NCBI GenBank assembly: GCA_965365655.1
Contig: CBDUCN010000218.1
Span: 1 to 9,188, forward strand
Direction: 5' to 3'
DNA length: 9,188 nt
Source of the DNA: JBFHNV01 sp965365655
Lineage (GTDB): Bacteria; Pseudomonadota; Gammaproteobacteria; HK1
Shown here: positions 1 through 6,074 of the stretch, piece by piece
Layout: each line of letters starts with the position of its first letter
Numbering within the stretch: the stretch's first letter is position 1
Position numbers and translations under genes: made by a program
The notes under the pieces: generated by a model
What the model was told of the DNA's origin: nothing
What the model saw: the letters and a program-made list of their open reading frames with translations, nothing else
Database searches by the model: none

Positions 1-865
1 CGCGCAGCAGCAGGCCCGCCGGGATCATGCGCCCGATCACGTGCTGCACGAAGTGCTCCGCCGCGCGGCGCACCGCGGCCGCCGCCGGCGGCTCCGGCGC
101 CGCCGGGCGGCCGGCCGCGAGCGCCGCGGCCTCGGCCCGGGCGCGGCGCACCGTGTCCGCGTTCGCGGCCCGCAGCCGGCCGTCCGCGTCCAGCGGCGCG
201 AGCAGCGACCACGCGACCGACAGCGCACCGGGCCAGATCGCGAGGTGGCGCCAAAGGGTCGCGAGGGTCGCGTCGCCGGGCGCCTGGCCCAGGGTGTTCG
301 CGGTCCATACCAGGTCGCGCACCGCGGGCGGCAGGTCCGACAGCTCCGGCACTGGGGGCACCGCACCGGGCGGCGGGGGCAGGCCGTCGCCCGGCGCGTG
401 CCGCCGGGCGGCCCGCCCGTCGGCTGCTGGCGGCACGGCTCCGCGTGACGGCGGCTGCCCGGTGCCGCCGGATGCGGGCGCGCACGGCGCGGTCGCGAGC
501 AGCGCCGACAGCGCGCAGATGTTCAGCGCGTTGCCGCGGTCGTAGGTGTCCAGCACCGCGCACAGCGTCGGGCGCAGTGACGGGTCCACCCCGGCGCCCG
601 CGAGCACGGTGTCCGGCACCCGGGGCAGCGCCGGCAGCGCGAGCCCGGTGAGCAGGCGGCCCCCGGCCGCGTGCACGTCGCCGGCCGTGTACAGCGGCCG
701 GAGCGTGCCCCACGCCCACGCGAGCCCGCCGTCGAGAGTCGCGAAGTGACGCCAGATGAGGTTCACGACCGGCAGGCCGAGCGTCTCGCGGATGTCCGCG
801 TAGAGCTCCGCGACCTCGCCCGTCGCGTCGCGCTCCGGCACCGACGCGAGGTCCGGCGCGCTCAC
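1..865 (-). CDS. DehI-family (2-haloacid dehalogenase-like) protein, 3' end outside window
   Basis: The frame is open from a GTG at 865 to the window edge (288 codons, no stop). I translated it by hand. Residues 10-60 (GEVAELYADIRETLGLPVV, then WRHFATLDGGLAWAW) and 103-123 (VLDTYDRGNALNICALSALL) match the layout of DehI, the group I 2-haloacid dehalogenase of Pseudomonas putida. A second similar half at about 177-225 (LPPAVRDLVWTANTLG, then LWRHLAIWPGALSVAW) fits DehI's two pseudo-repeats. A Pro/Ala/Gly-rich linker lies at about 128-172. The DehI active-site Asn114 matches Asn112 here, but the residue aligned to catalytic Asp189 (just before FQALANWP in DehI) is Leu204. Dehalogenase activity is therefore doubtful; the alignment is from memory. 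The start overlaps the adaptor stop as GTGA, with no clear ribosome site, so translational coupling is likely. Family call fairly sure, function unknown. Confidence 0.6.
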   Translation of the reverse strand, partial: MSAPDLASVPERDATGEVAELYADIRETLGLPVVNLIWRHFATLDGGLAWAWGTLRPLYTAGDVHAAGGRLLTGLALPALPRVPDTVLAGAGVDPSLRPTLCAVLDTYDRGNALNICALSALLATAPCAPASGGTGQPPSRGAVPPAADGRAARRHAPGDGLPPPPGAVPPVPELSDLPPAVRDLVWTANTLGQAPGDATLATLWRHLAIWPGALSVAWSLLAPLDADGRLRAANADTVRRARAEAAALAAGRPAAPEPPAAAAVRRAAEHFVQHVIGRMIPAGLLLR

Positions 866-2082
866 GCGCGCGCCGCGCCGCGGTCGACGACCGCGACTCC
901 GTCGGCGAGCCGGTCGCCGGGACTCACGACCACCTGCTCGCCGGCCCGCAGCCCGCCGGTGATCTGCACCGCGAGGCCGGAGCGCCGGCCGACGCTGACC
1001 GTGCGCCGCCGCGCCACCCCGTCCTCGGCGACGAACAGCGCCCAGCCGTCGCCGTCTCGGAACAGCGCCGTGACCGGCACGCTGAGCACCGAATCGCCCT
1101 CCCAGATCACGACCCGCACCTCGACCCGGAAGCCGTGCCCCAGCGCGCGCCAGCGCTCGCGGTCGCCGCGCAGGGCCACCACGACGTTCACCCGCTGCTC
1201 CTCGATGCCCAGCGCCGAGATCTTGGTGAATCCGAACGGCTCGACACGCTCCACGACGCCCTCGAGCGGCTGGTCACCGCCCCAGCCGTCGACGATCACC
1301 CGCATGCCCGCGCGCACCTTCACCGCGTCGGTGGACAGCATCTCGGCGACGATCTCGAGGTCCGCGGGGTCCCCGACCGAGACGATGGGCGCGCCGGGGC
1401 TCACCACGCCCTCGCTCTCGTGGTGCACCTCCAGCACCCGCCCCGACACCGGCGACGTCAGCACCACGCACTCGCAGGCCGCGCCGCGGGCCGCCGTGCT
1501 CGCCGGCGACGTGAGCCGCGAGCGCACCCGATCCAGGCTGTGCTCCGCGACCCGCACCTGTGCCTGCGCGGTGGTGAGCGCCGCGCGGCGGGTGCGGAAC
1601 GCGCGCCGGGCGTCGTCAACCGCCTGCTCGGAGATCGTCGCGGTCGCGGCCAGGCGGGTGGCGCGCGCGAGCTCGGACTCGGCGAACTCGAGCTCCGCCT
1701 TCGCCTGCTCGACCTCCGCGCGCGCGAGCGCCAGCGCGGCCTCCGCGGTGGCCACCTCGGCCTCGGTCTCGGCACGCGCGCGCTGGTCCAGGAACGCGGG
1801 ATCGCTGGGCTCGATCTCGGCCACCACGGTCTCCCCCGCGCGCACCGCGTCGCCCACCTCGACCGGCGTGCGCCGGGCGCGGCCCATCACCGGCGCCGAC
1901 ACCACGAACACGTCGCGCACCCGGGTCCTGCCCTCCTCCTCCACGGTGACGACCAGCGGACCCGCACGGGCCGCGGCGAGGTCCACCGGCACGGGCTGCG
2001 GGCGGAACGACCAGGCCAGGCCGGCGGCCAGCGCAACCGCCGCGACCGCCCAGAACAGCCCGCGCTTGATGCCTGCTTTCAC
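862..2082 (-). CDS. HlyD-family periplasmic adaptor of an ABC exporter
   Basis: Membrane-fusion protein of 406 residues, expected to link the inner-membrane ABC permease to the periplasm or an outer-membrane channel. One N-terminal membrane anchor lies at about 9-26. The first half of a biotinyl/lipoyl-like domain is at about 55-95 (VVSAPVMGR, GDAVRAGETV). A long Ala/Glu/Arg-rich coiled coil spans about 103-190. The second lipoyl half is at 205-240 (LTSPVSGRVLEVH), followed by beta-barrel and membrane-proximal domains. A GTG at 2082 is chosen as the start because it gives MKAGIKRG directly before the anchor, as is usual in this family, and a GAG lies 9 nt upstream. The frame stays open to another GTG at 2181, but that 33-residue extension resembles the C-terminus of the neighbouring permease, not an adaptor. 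C203 and C205 are an unusual pair for this family. Substrate unknown. Confidence 0.88.
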   Translation of the reverse strand: MKAGIKRGLFWAVAAVALAAGLAWSFRPQPVPVDLAAARAGPLVVTVEEEGRTRVRDVFVVSAPVMGRARRTPVEVGDAVRAGETVVAEIEPSDPAFLDQRARAETEAEVATAEAALALARAEVEQAKAELEFAESELARATRLAATATISEQAVDDARRAFRTRRAALTTAQAQVRVAEHSLDRVRSRLTSPASTAARGAACECVVLTSPVSGRVLEVHHESEGVVSPGAPIVSVGDPADLEIVAEMLSTDAVKVRAGMRVIVDGWGGDQPLEGVVERVEPFGFTKISALGIEEQRVNVVVALRGDRERWRALGHGFRVEVRVVIWEGDSVLSVPVTALFRDGDGWALFVAEDGVARRRTVSVGRRSGLAVQITGGLRAGEQVVVSPGDRLADGVAVVDRGAARA

Positions 2083-2126
2083 AATGACTTGCTCACGACT
2101 CTGGAGAAGAGGGTTCAGGTCCGGGC
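2081..2126 (-). repeat. Adaptor-proximal copy of a 46-nt diverged direct repeat
   Basis: Aligned without gaps to 2369-2414, 35 of 46 bases are identical by my count. Shared blocks include ACAATG, CTCACG and TCAGGTCC. The other copy is the last codons and stop of the permease gene. This one ends at the GTG start of the adaptor gene. The two copies start 288 bp apart. Confidence 0.65.
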
Positions 2127-2181
2127 ACCGCACGTCCCGCCGCGTGGGCACTGCACGTCCGGGCGCGTGCAGGGAAGGCAC
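2089..2181 (-). pseudogene. Relic of a permease (FtsX-type) 3' end
   Basis: Read on the minus strand in the adaptor frame, this stretch gives VPTRRDVRCPDLNPLLQSRE followed by Gln. The C-terminus of the intact permease is VLMQRRVVRLDLIRVLKTRE followed by a stop. With one single-residue gap on each side, about 10 of 20 positions agree, including RR, VR, DL and the final RE. The permease TAA at 2379-2377 lines up with CAA at 2091-2089. The stop has therefore been lost, leaving the tail in frame with the adaptor GTG 6 nt further on. I infer that an ancestral operon had permease stop and adaptor start 6 nt apart. Similarity fades beyond about 2160, so the far boundary is approximate. The alternative is an N-terminal extension of the adaptor, which is less likely. 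Confidence 0.45.
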
Positions 2182-2185
2182 GTCC
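2130..2185. repeat. Three direct copies of GCACGTCC
   Basis: Exact copies lie at 2130-2137, 2153-2160 and 2178-2185, with starts 23 and 25 bp apart, close to two helical turns. The first two belong to longer 15-bp units, GGGCACCGCACGTCC (2123-2137) and GGGCACTGCACGTCC (2146-2160), differing at one base. They lie 48 to 103 bp upstream of the adaptor start. They could be binding sites for a regulator of the adaptor gene or simple local duplication. Confidence 0.45.
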
Positions 2186-2215
2186 CGCGCGCGGCAGCCG
2201 GGCCGCGATGAGACA

Positions 2216-2368
2216 GCTCGGTTTCGTCTTTACCCCTTTTATCACAGCTACTTATGACTCAAAAACGAGAACCGACACGAAGTTGAAAAAAGGGGAAACG
2301 GAGGAAAACGGGGACATCCTTGTTTTCACACCCTGAAAACGGGGACACCCCTTCTTTTCTGCGCTGCA
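2216..2368. other. Low-GC intergenic island inside the transporter operon
   Basis: Bases 2221-2340 contain 52 G or C out of 120 (about 43%), far below the flanking genes. The island holds REP-like hairpins (2304-2359) and an inverted pair CCCCTTTT (2233-2240) / AAAAGGGG (2288-2295). I see no gene. A minus-strand TGTGATAAA at 2246-2238 could be an extended -10 box for the adaptor, but no convincing -35 sits upstream of it. Base composition and repeats suggest an acquired or repeat-derived segment. Confidence 0.55.
2304..2359. repeat. Two REP-like hairpins with shared GAAAACGGGGACA core
   Basis: Copy 1 (2304-2327) has GAAAAC at 2304-2309 and GTTTTC at 2322-2327, with GGGGA and TCCTT between them. 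As RNA this gives a stem of about 10-11 pairs including two G-U pairs. Copy 2 (2335-2359) pairs GAAAA with TTTTC and GGGG with CCCC around ACA. The left arms, GAAAACGGGGACA, are identical, with starts 31 bp apart. Such AAAACGGGGACA palindromes resemble repeats scattered in proteobacterial intergenic regions and linked with REP-associated tyrosine transposases. No transposase is present here. The hairpins could also end or weaken transcription between permease and adaptor. Confidence 0.55.
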
Positions 2369-2414
2369 ACAATGGCTTACTCACGTGTCTTGAGCACGCG
2401 GATCAGGTCCAGGC
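2369..2414 (-). repeat. Permease-end copy of the 46-nt diverged direct repeat
   Basis: This copy contains the last codons and the TAA stop (2379-2377) of the permease gene plus 8 bases beyond it. It matches 2081-2126 at 35 of 46 positions. The bases beyond it (2361-2368) still resemble the beginning of the adaptor gene faintly, after which the REP-like hairpin begins. Confidence 0.65.
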
Positions 2415-4746
2415 GCACCACTCGGCGCTGCATGAGCACACCGCAGGCGGCCGCCGTGAACAGCGTGATCAGCAACGCGATCCCGTACGTGGACGGCTCC
2501 ACCACCGGCGGGATGCGGAACAGCTCGGTCTCGAAGCTGGCCGCCATCATGCGGATCATCACGAGCCCCAGCACGCAGCCGAGCGGCAGCGCGACCAGCA
2601 CCAGCAGCGCGGCCTCCCCGAGCAGCACGTAGGACGCCTCGGCGCCGCTGAAGCCCAGCACCCTGAGCGTCGCCAGCTCGCGCCCGCGCTCGGACAGCGC
2701 GATGCGCATGCTGTTGTAGATCACGCCCCCCGCGATGGTGCATGCGAACACGGCATAGAGGCTGATGAACAGGTACATGCTCTCGCCGATGGTGTCGTCG
2801 AAGTTGTCGACCGCGGCACGGCGAAGGCCGACCGCGGCCACCGCCGGAGTGGCCTTCAGCGCGCGGTACAGCTCCGGCAGGCGGGCAGCGTCCACGCGGA
2901 GCAGCAGGATGTCCACCACCGGCCCGTCGCCGAGCACCCGGTTCAGCGCGTCCAGATCCATGTAGGCGGGGGTCCCGATCCAGGTCTGGAACACCGCCGA
3001 CACCGGCATCGTCACGACCGGGCGGGCGCCGTCCAGCACCTCGACGATCACCCGGTCGCCGCGCTGCACGCCGAGGCGCTTCGCGAGCGCCCGCGACAGC
3101 ACCACCCCCGCCGGCGGCACCGCGACGGGCGCGCCGCGGGCGTCCTTCAGCACTTCCAGCGCGCCGTCCGCGGGCAGCCCGATGATGCTCTCGCGCCGCG
3201 AGCGCGGCCCGTTTCGAAAGCGCACCGGCACCGCGCGGTGCGCCTCCACCGCGAGCACGCCGGGCAGGCGCGAGAAGTCGTGGCGCACCCCGGAACCGTG
3301 CTGATCCGTCAGCGCCACCGTCACGTCCTGGCGCTGCTGGTCGAAGAAGAAGCTGTCGACCATGTAGTCCAGCGCGTCCACCCACTGGAAGGCCATGATC
3401 AGCACCGCGACCGAGGCCGCGACCCCCAGGCTGGTGAGCAGCGCCCGTAGCGGCCAGCGCAGCAGCTGGCGCAGCACGATGCGGGTGAGCTGCTCGAAAA
3501 CGCGCTGCAACGCGGTGCTCAGCCAGCCGGCCCGGCGGTACGCGGCCGGCGACGGCGGCCGCATCGCCTCGGCGGGCGGCAGCCGCGCGGCGCGCCGCGC
3601 CGAGCCGACGGCGCCGGCCAGCGCGGCGCCGAGGCTGGCCACCGCGGCGGCGGCGAACGGGCCGGGGCCCGGCGCGTAGTACAGCGTCGGGAATCGGAAC
3701 AGCTCCGCGTACATCACGGTGGTCCAGCGCCCCAGCCACCAGCCGGCCGCCCAGCCCAGCAGCACGCCGAGGCCGGCCATCGCGAGCACCAGCTTCGCGT
3801 AGTGCCAGGCCACGTCGGCGTTGCTGTAGCCGAAGGCCTTCACGAGGCCGATCTCGGCGCGCTCCGTCGCGATCAGGCGCGCCAGCACCATGTTGCCGAG
3901 GAACGCCGCGACGACCAGGAAGATCGTCGGCAGGATCCCGGCCATGCTGCGCAGCTGGCGGATCTCGTTGGTCAAGAACCAGTTGGAGATCTGGTCGGCG
4001 CGCGGGATCGCGCCGATGCCGCCGTAGCGCGCGAGCAGCCGGTCCAGCGCGTGGATCACCGCGTCGGGATCGGCGCCGCGGGCCAGCGCGAGGCTGACGT
4101 CGTTGAAGGCCCCCTCCAGGTCGAAGGCCGCGCGCAGCGCCTCCTCCCCCAGCCACAGCACCCCGTACAGCCGAGCGTCCGGCATGATCGCGCCGGGCCC
4201 GATCGCGTACACGTGCTCCGGCGACAGCGCGATGCCGCTGATCTCCAGGGTGCGCCGCCGCCCGTTGATCAGCGCGCCCAGGGTGTCCCCGGGCTCGAGG
4301 CCGTGGGCCTCGGCGAACGCCTCGCTCACGACCGCGTCTGCGGGGCGCCCGCGCCGCGGCAGGGCGCCGCGGCGCAGGTGCAGCCGGTTCAGGTCGGGTC
4401 CCCGCTCCTCCGGCACCGAGACGAGGGAGCCGTTGACCGGCTCCTCGAAGCCCGGCACGTCCAGGGTCGCGTACTTCACGACCCGCGCCTCCACCGTCTG
4501 CACGCCCGGCAGCTCACGGATGCGCGCGACGAGCTGCACAGGGGCGCGGGTCGCGGTCGCGAACACGTGCGCGAAGCGCTGGCGCTCGTAGAACGCGTTG
4601 GCCGTCTCGGTGAGCGCCTCGACGACCGCGAGCGACGAGCACAGCACCGCGACCCCGGAGCCCAGGATCAGCGCGATCGCGAGCGCCTGGCCGCGCAGCC
4701 GCCACAGGTCGCGCACCAGCTTCCGGTCCAGCGGGTGCAGGCGCAT
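2377..4746 (-). CDS. FtsX-family ABC transporter permease (two FtsX domains)
   Basis: A 789-residue inner-membrane protein, partner of the ATPase encoded just upstream. Likely membrane segments lie at about 21-45, 269-293, 318-338, 363-383, 435-455, 656-678, 706-732 and 753-773: eight helices in two groups of four. Each half has a large periplasmic domain (about 46-268 and 456-655). The motifs LIATERAEIGLVKAFGYS (291-309) and IALSERGRELATLRVLGFS (682-700) are the cytoplasmic stretches by which FtsX-type permeases contact the ATPase. This is the MacB/LolCDE-type superfamily, which extrudes or extracts substrates rather than importing them. The ATG at 4746-4744 shares one base with the ATPase stop (TGATG), with GGAG 11 nt upstream. 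The adaptor gene follows after an unusually long 294-bp gap holding repeats. Substrate unknown. Confidence 0.92.
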   Translation of the reverse strand: MRLHPLDRKLVRDLWRLRGQALAIALILGSGVAVLCSSLAVVEALTETANAFYERQRFAHVFATATRAPVQLVARIRELPGVQTVEARVVKYATLDVPGFEEPVNGSLVSVPEERGPDLNRLHLRRGALPRRGRPADAVVSEAFAEAHGLEPGDTLGALINGRRRTLEISGIALSPEHVYAIGPGAIMPDARLYGVLWLGEEALRAAFDLEGAFNDVSLALARGADPDAVIHALDRLLARYGGIGAIPRADQISNWFLTNEIRQLRSMAGILPTIFLVVAAFLGNMVLARLIATERAEIGLVKAFGYSNADVAWHYAKLVLAMAGLGVLLGWAAGWWLGRWTTVMYAELFRFPTLYYAPGPGPFAAAAVASLGAALAGAVGSARRAARLPPAEAMRPPSPAAYRRAGWLSTALQRVFEQLTRIVLRQLLRWPLRALLTSLGVAASVAVLIMAFQWVDALDYMVDSFFFDQQRQDVTVALTDQHGSGVRHDFSRLPGVLAVEAHRAVPVRFRNGPRSRRESIIGLPADGALEVLKDARGAPVAVPPAGVVLSRALAKRLGVQRGDRVIVEVLDGARPVVTMPVSAVFQTWIGTPAYMDLDALNRVLGDGPVVDILLLRVDAARLPELYRALKATPAVAAVGLRRAAVDNFDDTIGESMYLFISLYAVFACTIAGGVIYNSMRIALSERGRELATLRVLGFSGAEASYVLLGEAALLVLVALPLGCVLGLVMIRMMAASFETELFRIPPVVEPSTYGIALLITLFTAAACGVLMQRRVVRLDLIRVLKTRE

Positions 4747-5468
4747 CACCAGGTGAGCTCCGACGGCGCGCGGCGGGTCGCGTTGCGGCGCTCGTCCACG
4801 ATGCGCCCGTCGCCGAAGAACAGCACCCGGTCGGCCATGTCCGCGATGCCCTGGTTGTGGGTGATGACGACGGTCGCGGTGCCGAGGTCGCGGTTGACCT
4901 GCGCGATGGCGTCGAGCACCAGGACGCCGGTGCTGCTGTCCAGCGCGCCGGTGGGCTCGTCGCACAGCAGCACGTCGGGCTGCTTGGCCACCGCGCGCGC
5001 GATGGCCACACGCTGCTGCTCGCCCCCGGAGAGCTGCGCCGGGAACGCGTCGCGGCGCGCGCCCAGCCCGACCAGCGCCAGCGCGTCGGCGGGCGCCATC
5101 GGCGCCGGCGCGATCTCGGTGACCAGCGCGACGTTCTCCTCGGCGGTGAGGCTTGCGACCAGGTTGTAGAACTGGAACACGAAGCCCACGTGGTCGCGGC
5201 GGTAGCGGGTCAGCAGCGCCTCGTCCGACGTGTCCATCTGCGTGCCGCGGAACTCGAGCGTGCCGGCGGTCGGGGTGTCCAGGCCCCCCAGGATGTTCAA
5301 CAGCGTGGACTTGCCGCTGCCCGACGGGCCCAGCAGCACGACCAGCTCGCCGTCGCACACGTCCACGTCGACCCCGCGCAGCGCGTGGATGTCCACCTCG
5401 CCGACGTGGTAGGTCTTGACGAGGCCGCGCCCGCTGAGGGTGCCGGCGGCGGTCTGTGCGGCGGGCAT
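4746..5468 (-). CDS. ABC transporter ATP-binding protein (LolD/MacB-type)
   Basis: A 240-residue ATPase that powers the FtsX-type permease. All motifs are intact: Walker A GPSGSGKST (47-55), Q-loop Gln99 in FVFQFYNL, signature LSGGEQ (146-151), Walker B DVLLCDEP (165-172) with Glu171, D-loop GALD (174-177) and switch His204. The sequence TGALDSSTG after Walker B and the overall length are typical of the LolD/MacB-type group. The ATG at 5468 gives the usual short lead before TYHVGEVDIHALRGV. No strong ribosome site lies upstream. The 83-bp gap to the XdhC-like gene contains a 16-bp palindrome but no clear promoter, so co-transcription with the upstream genes is possible. Confidence 0.94.
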   Translation of the reverse strand: MPAAQTAAGTLSGRGLVKTYHVGEVDIHALRGVDVDVCDGELVVLLGPSGSGKSTLLNILGGLDTPTAGTLEFRGTQMDTSDEALLTRYRRDHVGFVFQFYNLVASLTAEENVALVTEIAPAPMAPADALALVGLGARRDAFPAQLSGGEQQRVAIARAVAKQPDVLLCDEPTGALDSSTGVLVLDAIAQVNRDLGTATVVITHNQGIADMADRVLFFGDGRIVDERRNATRRAPSELTW

Positions 5469-5520
5469 GGCGGGGACCGGAGCGGAGGGTGCGATCCTGG
5501 GGGCGCGCGCCGCGTGCGGG

Positions 5521-5536
5521 GCTGATCCGGATCAGC
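5521..5536. promoter_or_regulatory. 16-bp perfect palindrome GCTGATCCGGATCAGC
   Basis: The palindrome lies between the XdhC-like stop (5552) and the ABC ATPase start (5468), about 53 bp before the ATPase ATG. Two more pairs form outside a single mismatch (5518-5519 with 5538-5539). No T-run follows on either strand, so a dimeric repressor site is as likely as a terminator or processing hairpin. Confidence 0.4.
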
Positions 5537-5551
5537 GCCCGGGCGGCGGCG

Positions 5552-5881
5552 TCACTCCACGCGCTCCACCCACACCTGCACCTTGCCGCCGCACGCGAGG
5601 CCCACCTCCCACGCGTCCTCGTCGGACACGCCGAAGTCGAGCAGCTTCGGCGCGCCCGACTCGATCACCTGCAGCGCCTCGCGGATCACCGCGCCCTCGA
5701 TGCAGCCCCCGGACACCGAGCCGATGAAGCGCCCGCCGTCGTCGACCAGCAGCTGGCTGCCGGTGGGCCGCGGCGACGACCCCCACGTGTCGACCACGGT
5801 GCACAGCGCGACGCCCTTGCCGTCGTCGCGCCACGCGCCGGCGGTGGCCAGGATGTCGGTGGTGGTGTCGAGGTCGGGCAT
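5552..5881 (-). CDS. XdhC/CoxI-family protein, N-terminal domain only
   Basis: A small soluble protein of 109 residues matching the XdhC/CoxI N-terminal domain. That family helps insert or sulfurate the molybdenum cofactor of xanthine dehydrogenase- and CO dehydrogenase-type enzymes. Visible signature: GVALCTVVDTWGSSPRPTGS, then GRFIGSVSGGCIEGAV, whose single Cys is the family's conserved one, then LACGGKVQVWVE at the C-terminus. The Rossmann-fold C-terminal domain of full-length XdhC (about 270-350 residues) is absent. The protein ends cleanly with a stop, and stand-alone N-domains of this kind are known next to CoxE-like genes. The ATG at 5881 is supported by GGAG 6 nt upstream; a TTG at 5908 is less likely. 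No molybdoenzyme gene lies in the window, so its partner is unknown. Confidence 0.85.
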   Translation of the reverse strand: MPDLDTTTDILATAGAWRDDGKGVALCTVVDTWGSSPRPTGSQLLVDDGGRFIGSVSGGCIEGAVIREALQVIESGAPKLLDFGVSDEDAWEVGLACGGKVQVWVERVE

Positions 5882-5914
5882 CGCGGGCTCCGTTCGGCGG
5901 CGGTGCAAAGAGGT

Positions 5915-5945
5915 TAGCAGGCCGTCGAAAGAGGCGGCTTTTCAA
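5915..5945 (-). promoter_or_regulatory. Weak sigma70-like promoter candidate for the XdhC-like gene
   Basis: On the minus strand TTGAAA (5945-5940) and CTGCTA (5920-5915) are separated by 19 bp, longer than the preferred 17. They lie about 35-65 bp before the ATG at 5881. The boxes fall within or next to the inverted repeat at 5922-5948. Support is weak. Confidence 0.22.
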
Positions 5946-5948
5946 CGG
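5922..5948. repeat. Imperfect inverted repeat upstream of the XdhC-like gene
   Basis: CCGTCGAAAG (5922-5931) and CTTTTCAACGG (5938-5948) pair apart from one mismatch and one bulged base, around a 6-nt loop AGGCGG. It could be a terminator-like hairpin after the CoxE-like gene, but no T-run follows on the minus strand. It could equally be an operator, since it overlaps the weak promoter candidate. Confidence 0.35.
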
Positions 5949-5993
5949 TCTGCGTGACAGGGGCCTGCGTGACGGGAACCTGCGTGATCGGGA
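5949..5993. repeat. Three tandem 15-bp repeats with CTGCGTGA core
   Basis: Units at 5949-5963, 5964-5978 and 5979-5993 share the core CTGCGTGA at exactly 15-bp steps (5950, 5965, 5980), with diverging ends. They lie in the non-coding gap between the CoxE-like stop (6075) and the XdhC-like start (5881), just upstream of the inverted repeat. In one minus-strand frame they would encode a Pro-Val-Thr-Gln repeat, but no gene there is convincing. Possible regulator-binding array or slippage-derived repeat. Confidence 0.6.
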
Positions 5994-6074
5994 CCCGCAC
6001 GCTCGCGCCGCCGTGGCGGGACGGGACGGCGGGGCGCGCGGTCCCCGGCCTGCGCCCGCGCGGCGATCGCACCG

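Noticed and set aside
2083..2181. Adaptor start at the GTG at 2181
   Set aside because: It would add 33 residues before the membrane anchor that resemble the permease C-terminus. The GTG at 2082 gives the family's usual short N-terminus.
671..2257. Long plus-strand frames over the adaptor gene (671-2257 and 1135-2211)
   Set aside because: Arg/Ser/Thr- and His/Arg-rich translations with no domain signature, antisense to a clear HlyD-type protein. This is the usual effect of very high GC on opposite frames.
2304..2359. Rho-independent terminator after the permease gene
   Set aside because: Stems are plausible but the shared sequence arms repeat and no clean T-run follows on the minus strand, so a REP-like repeat explains them better. 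Some termination effect is still possible.
2320..5169. Long plus-strand frames over the permease and ATPase (2320-3450, 3802-5169)
   Set aside because: Translations are rich in Arg, His, Gln and Ala without recognisable motifs, and lie antisense to intact ABC transporter genes.
4746..5358. Extension of the permease frame upstream to 5358
   Set aside because: The extra 204 residues are out-of-frame ATPase sequence, very Arg-rich. The ATG at 4746, in a TGATG overlap, gives a normal FtsX-type N-terminus.
5949..5993. Short CRISPR-like array
   Set aside because: The 15-bp units are directly adjacent with no spacers, and no cas gene is present.
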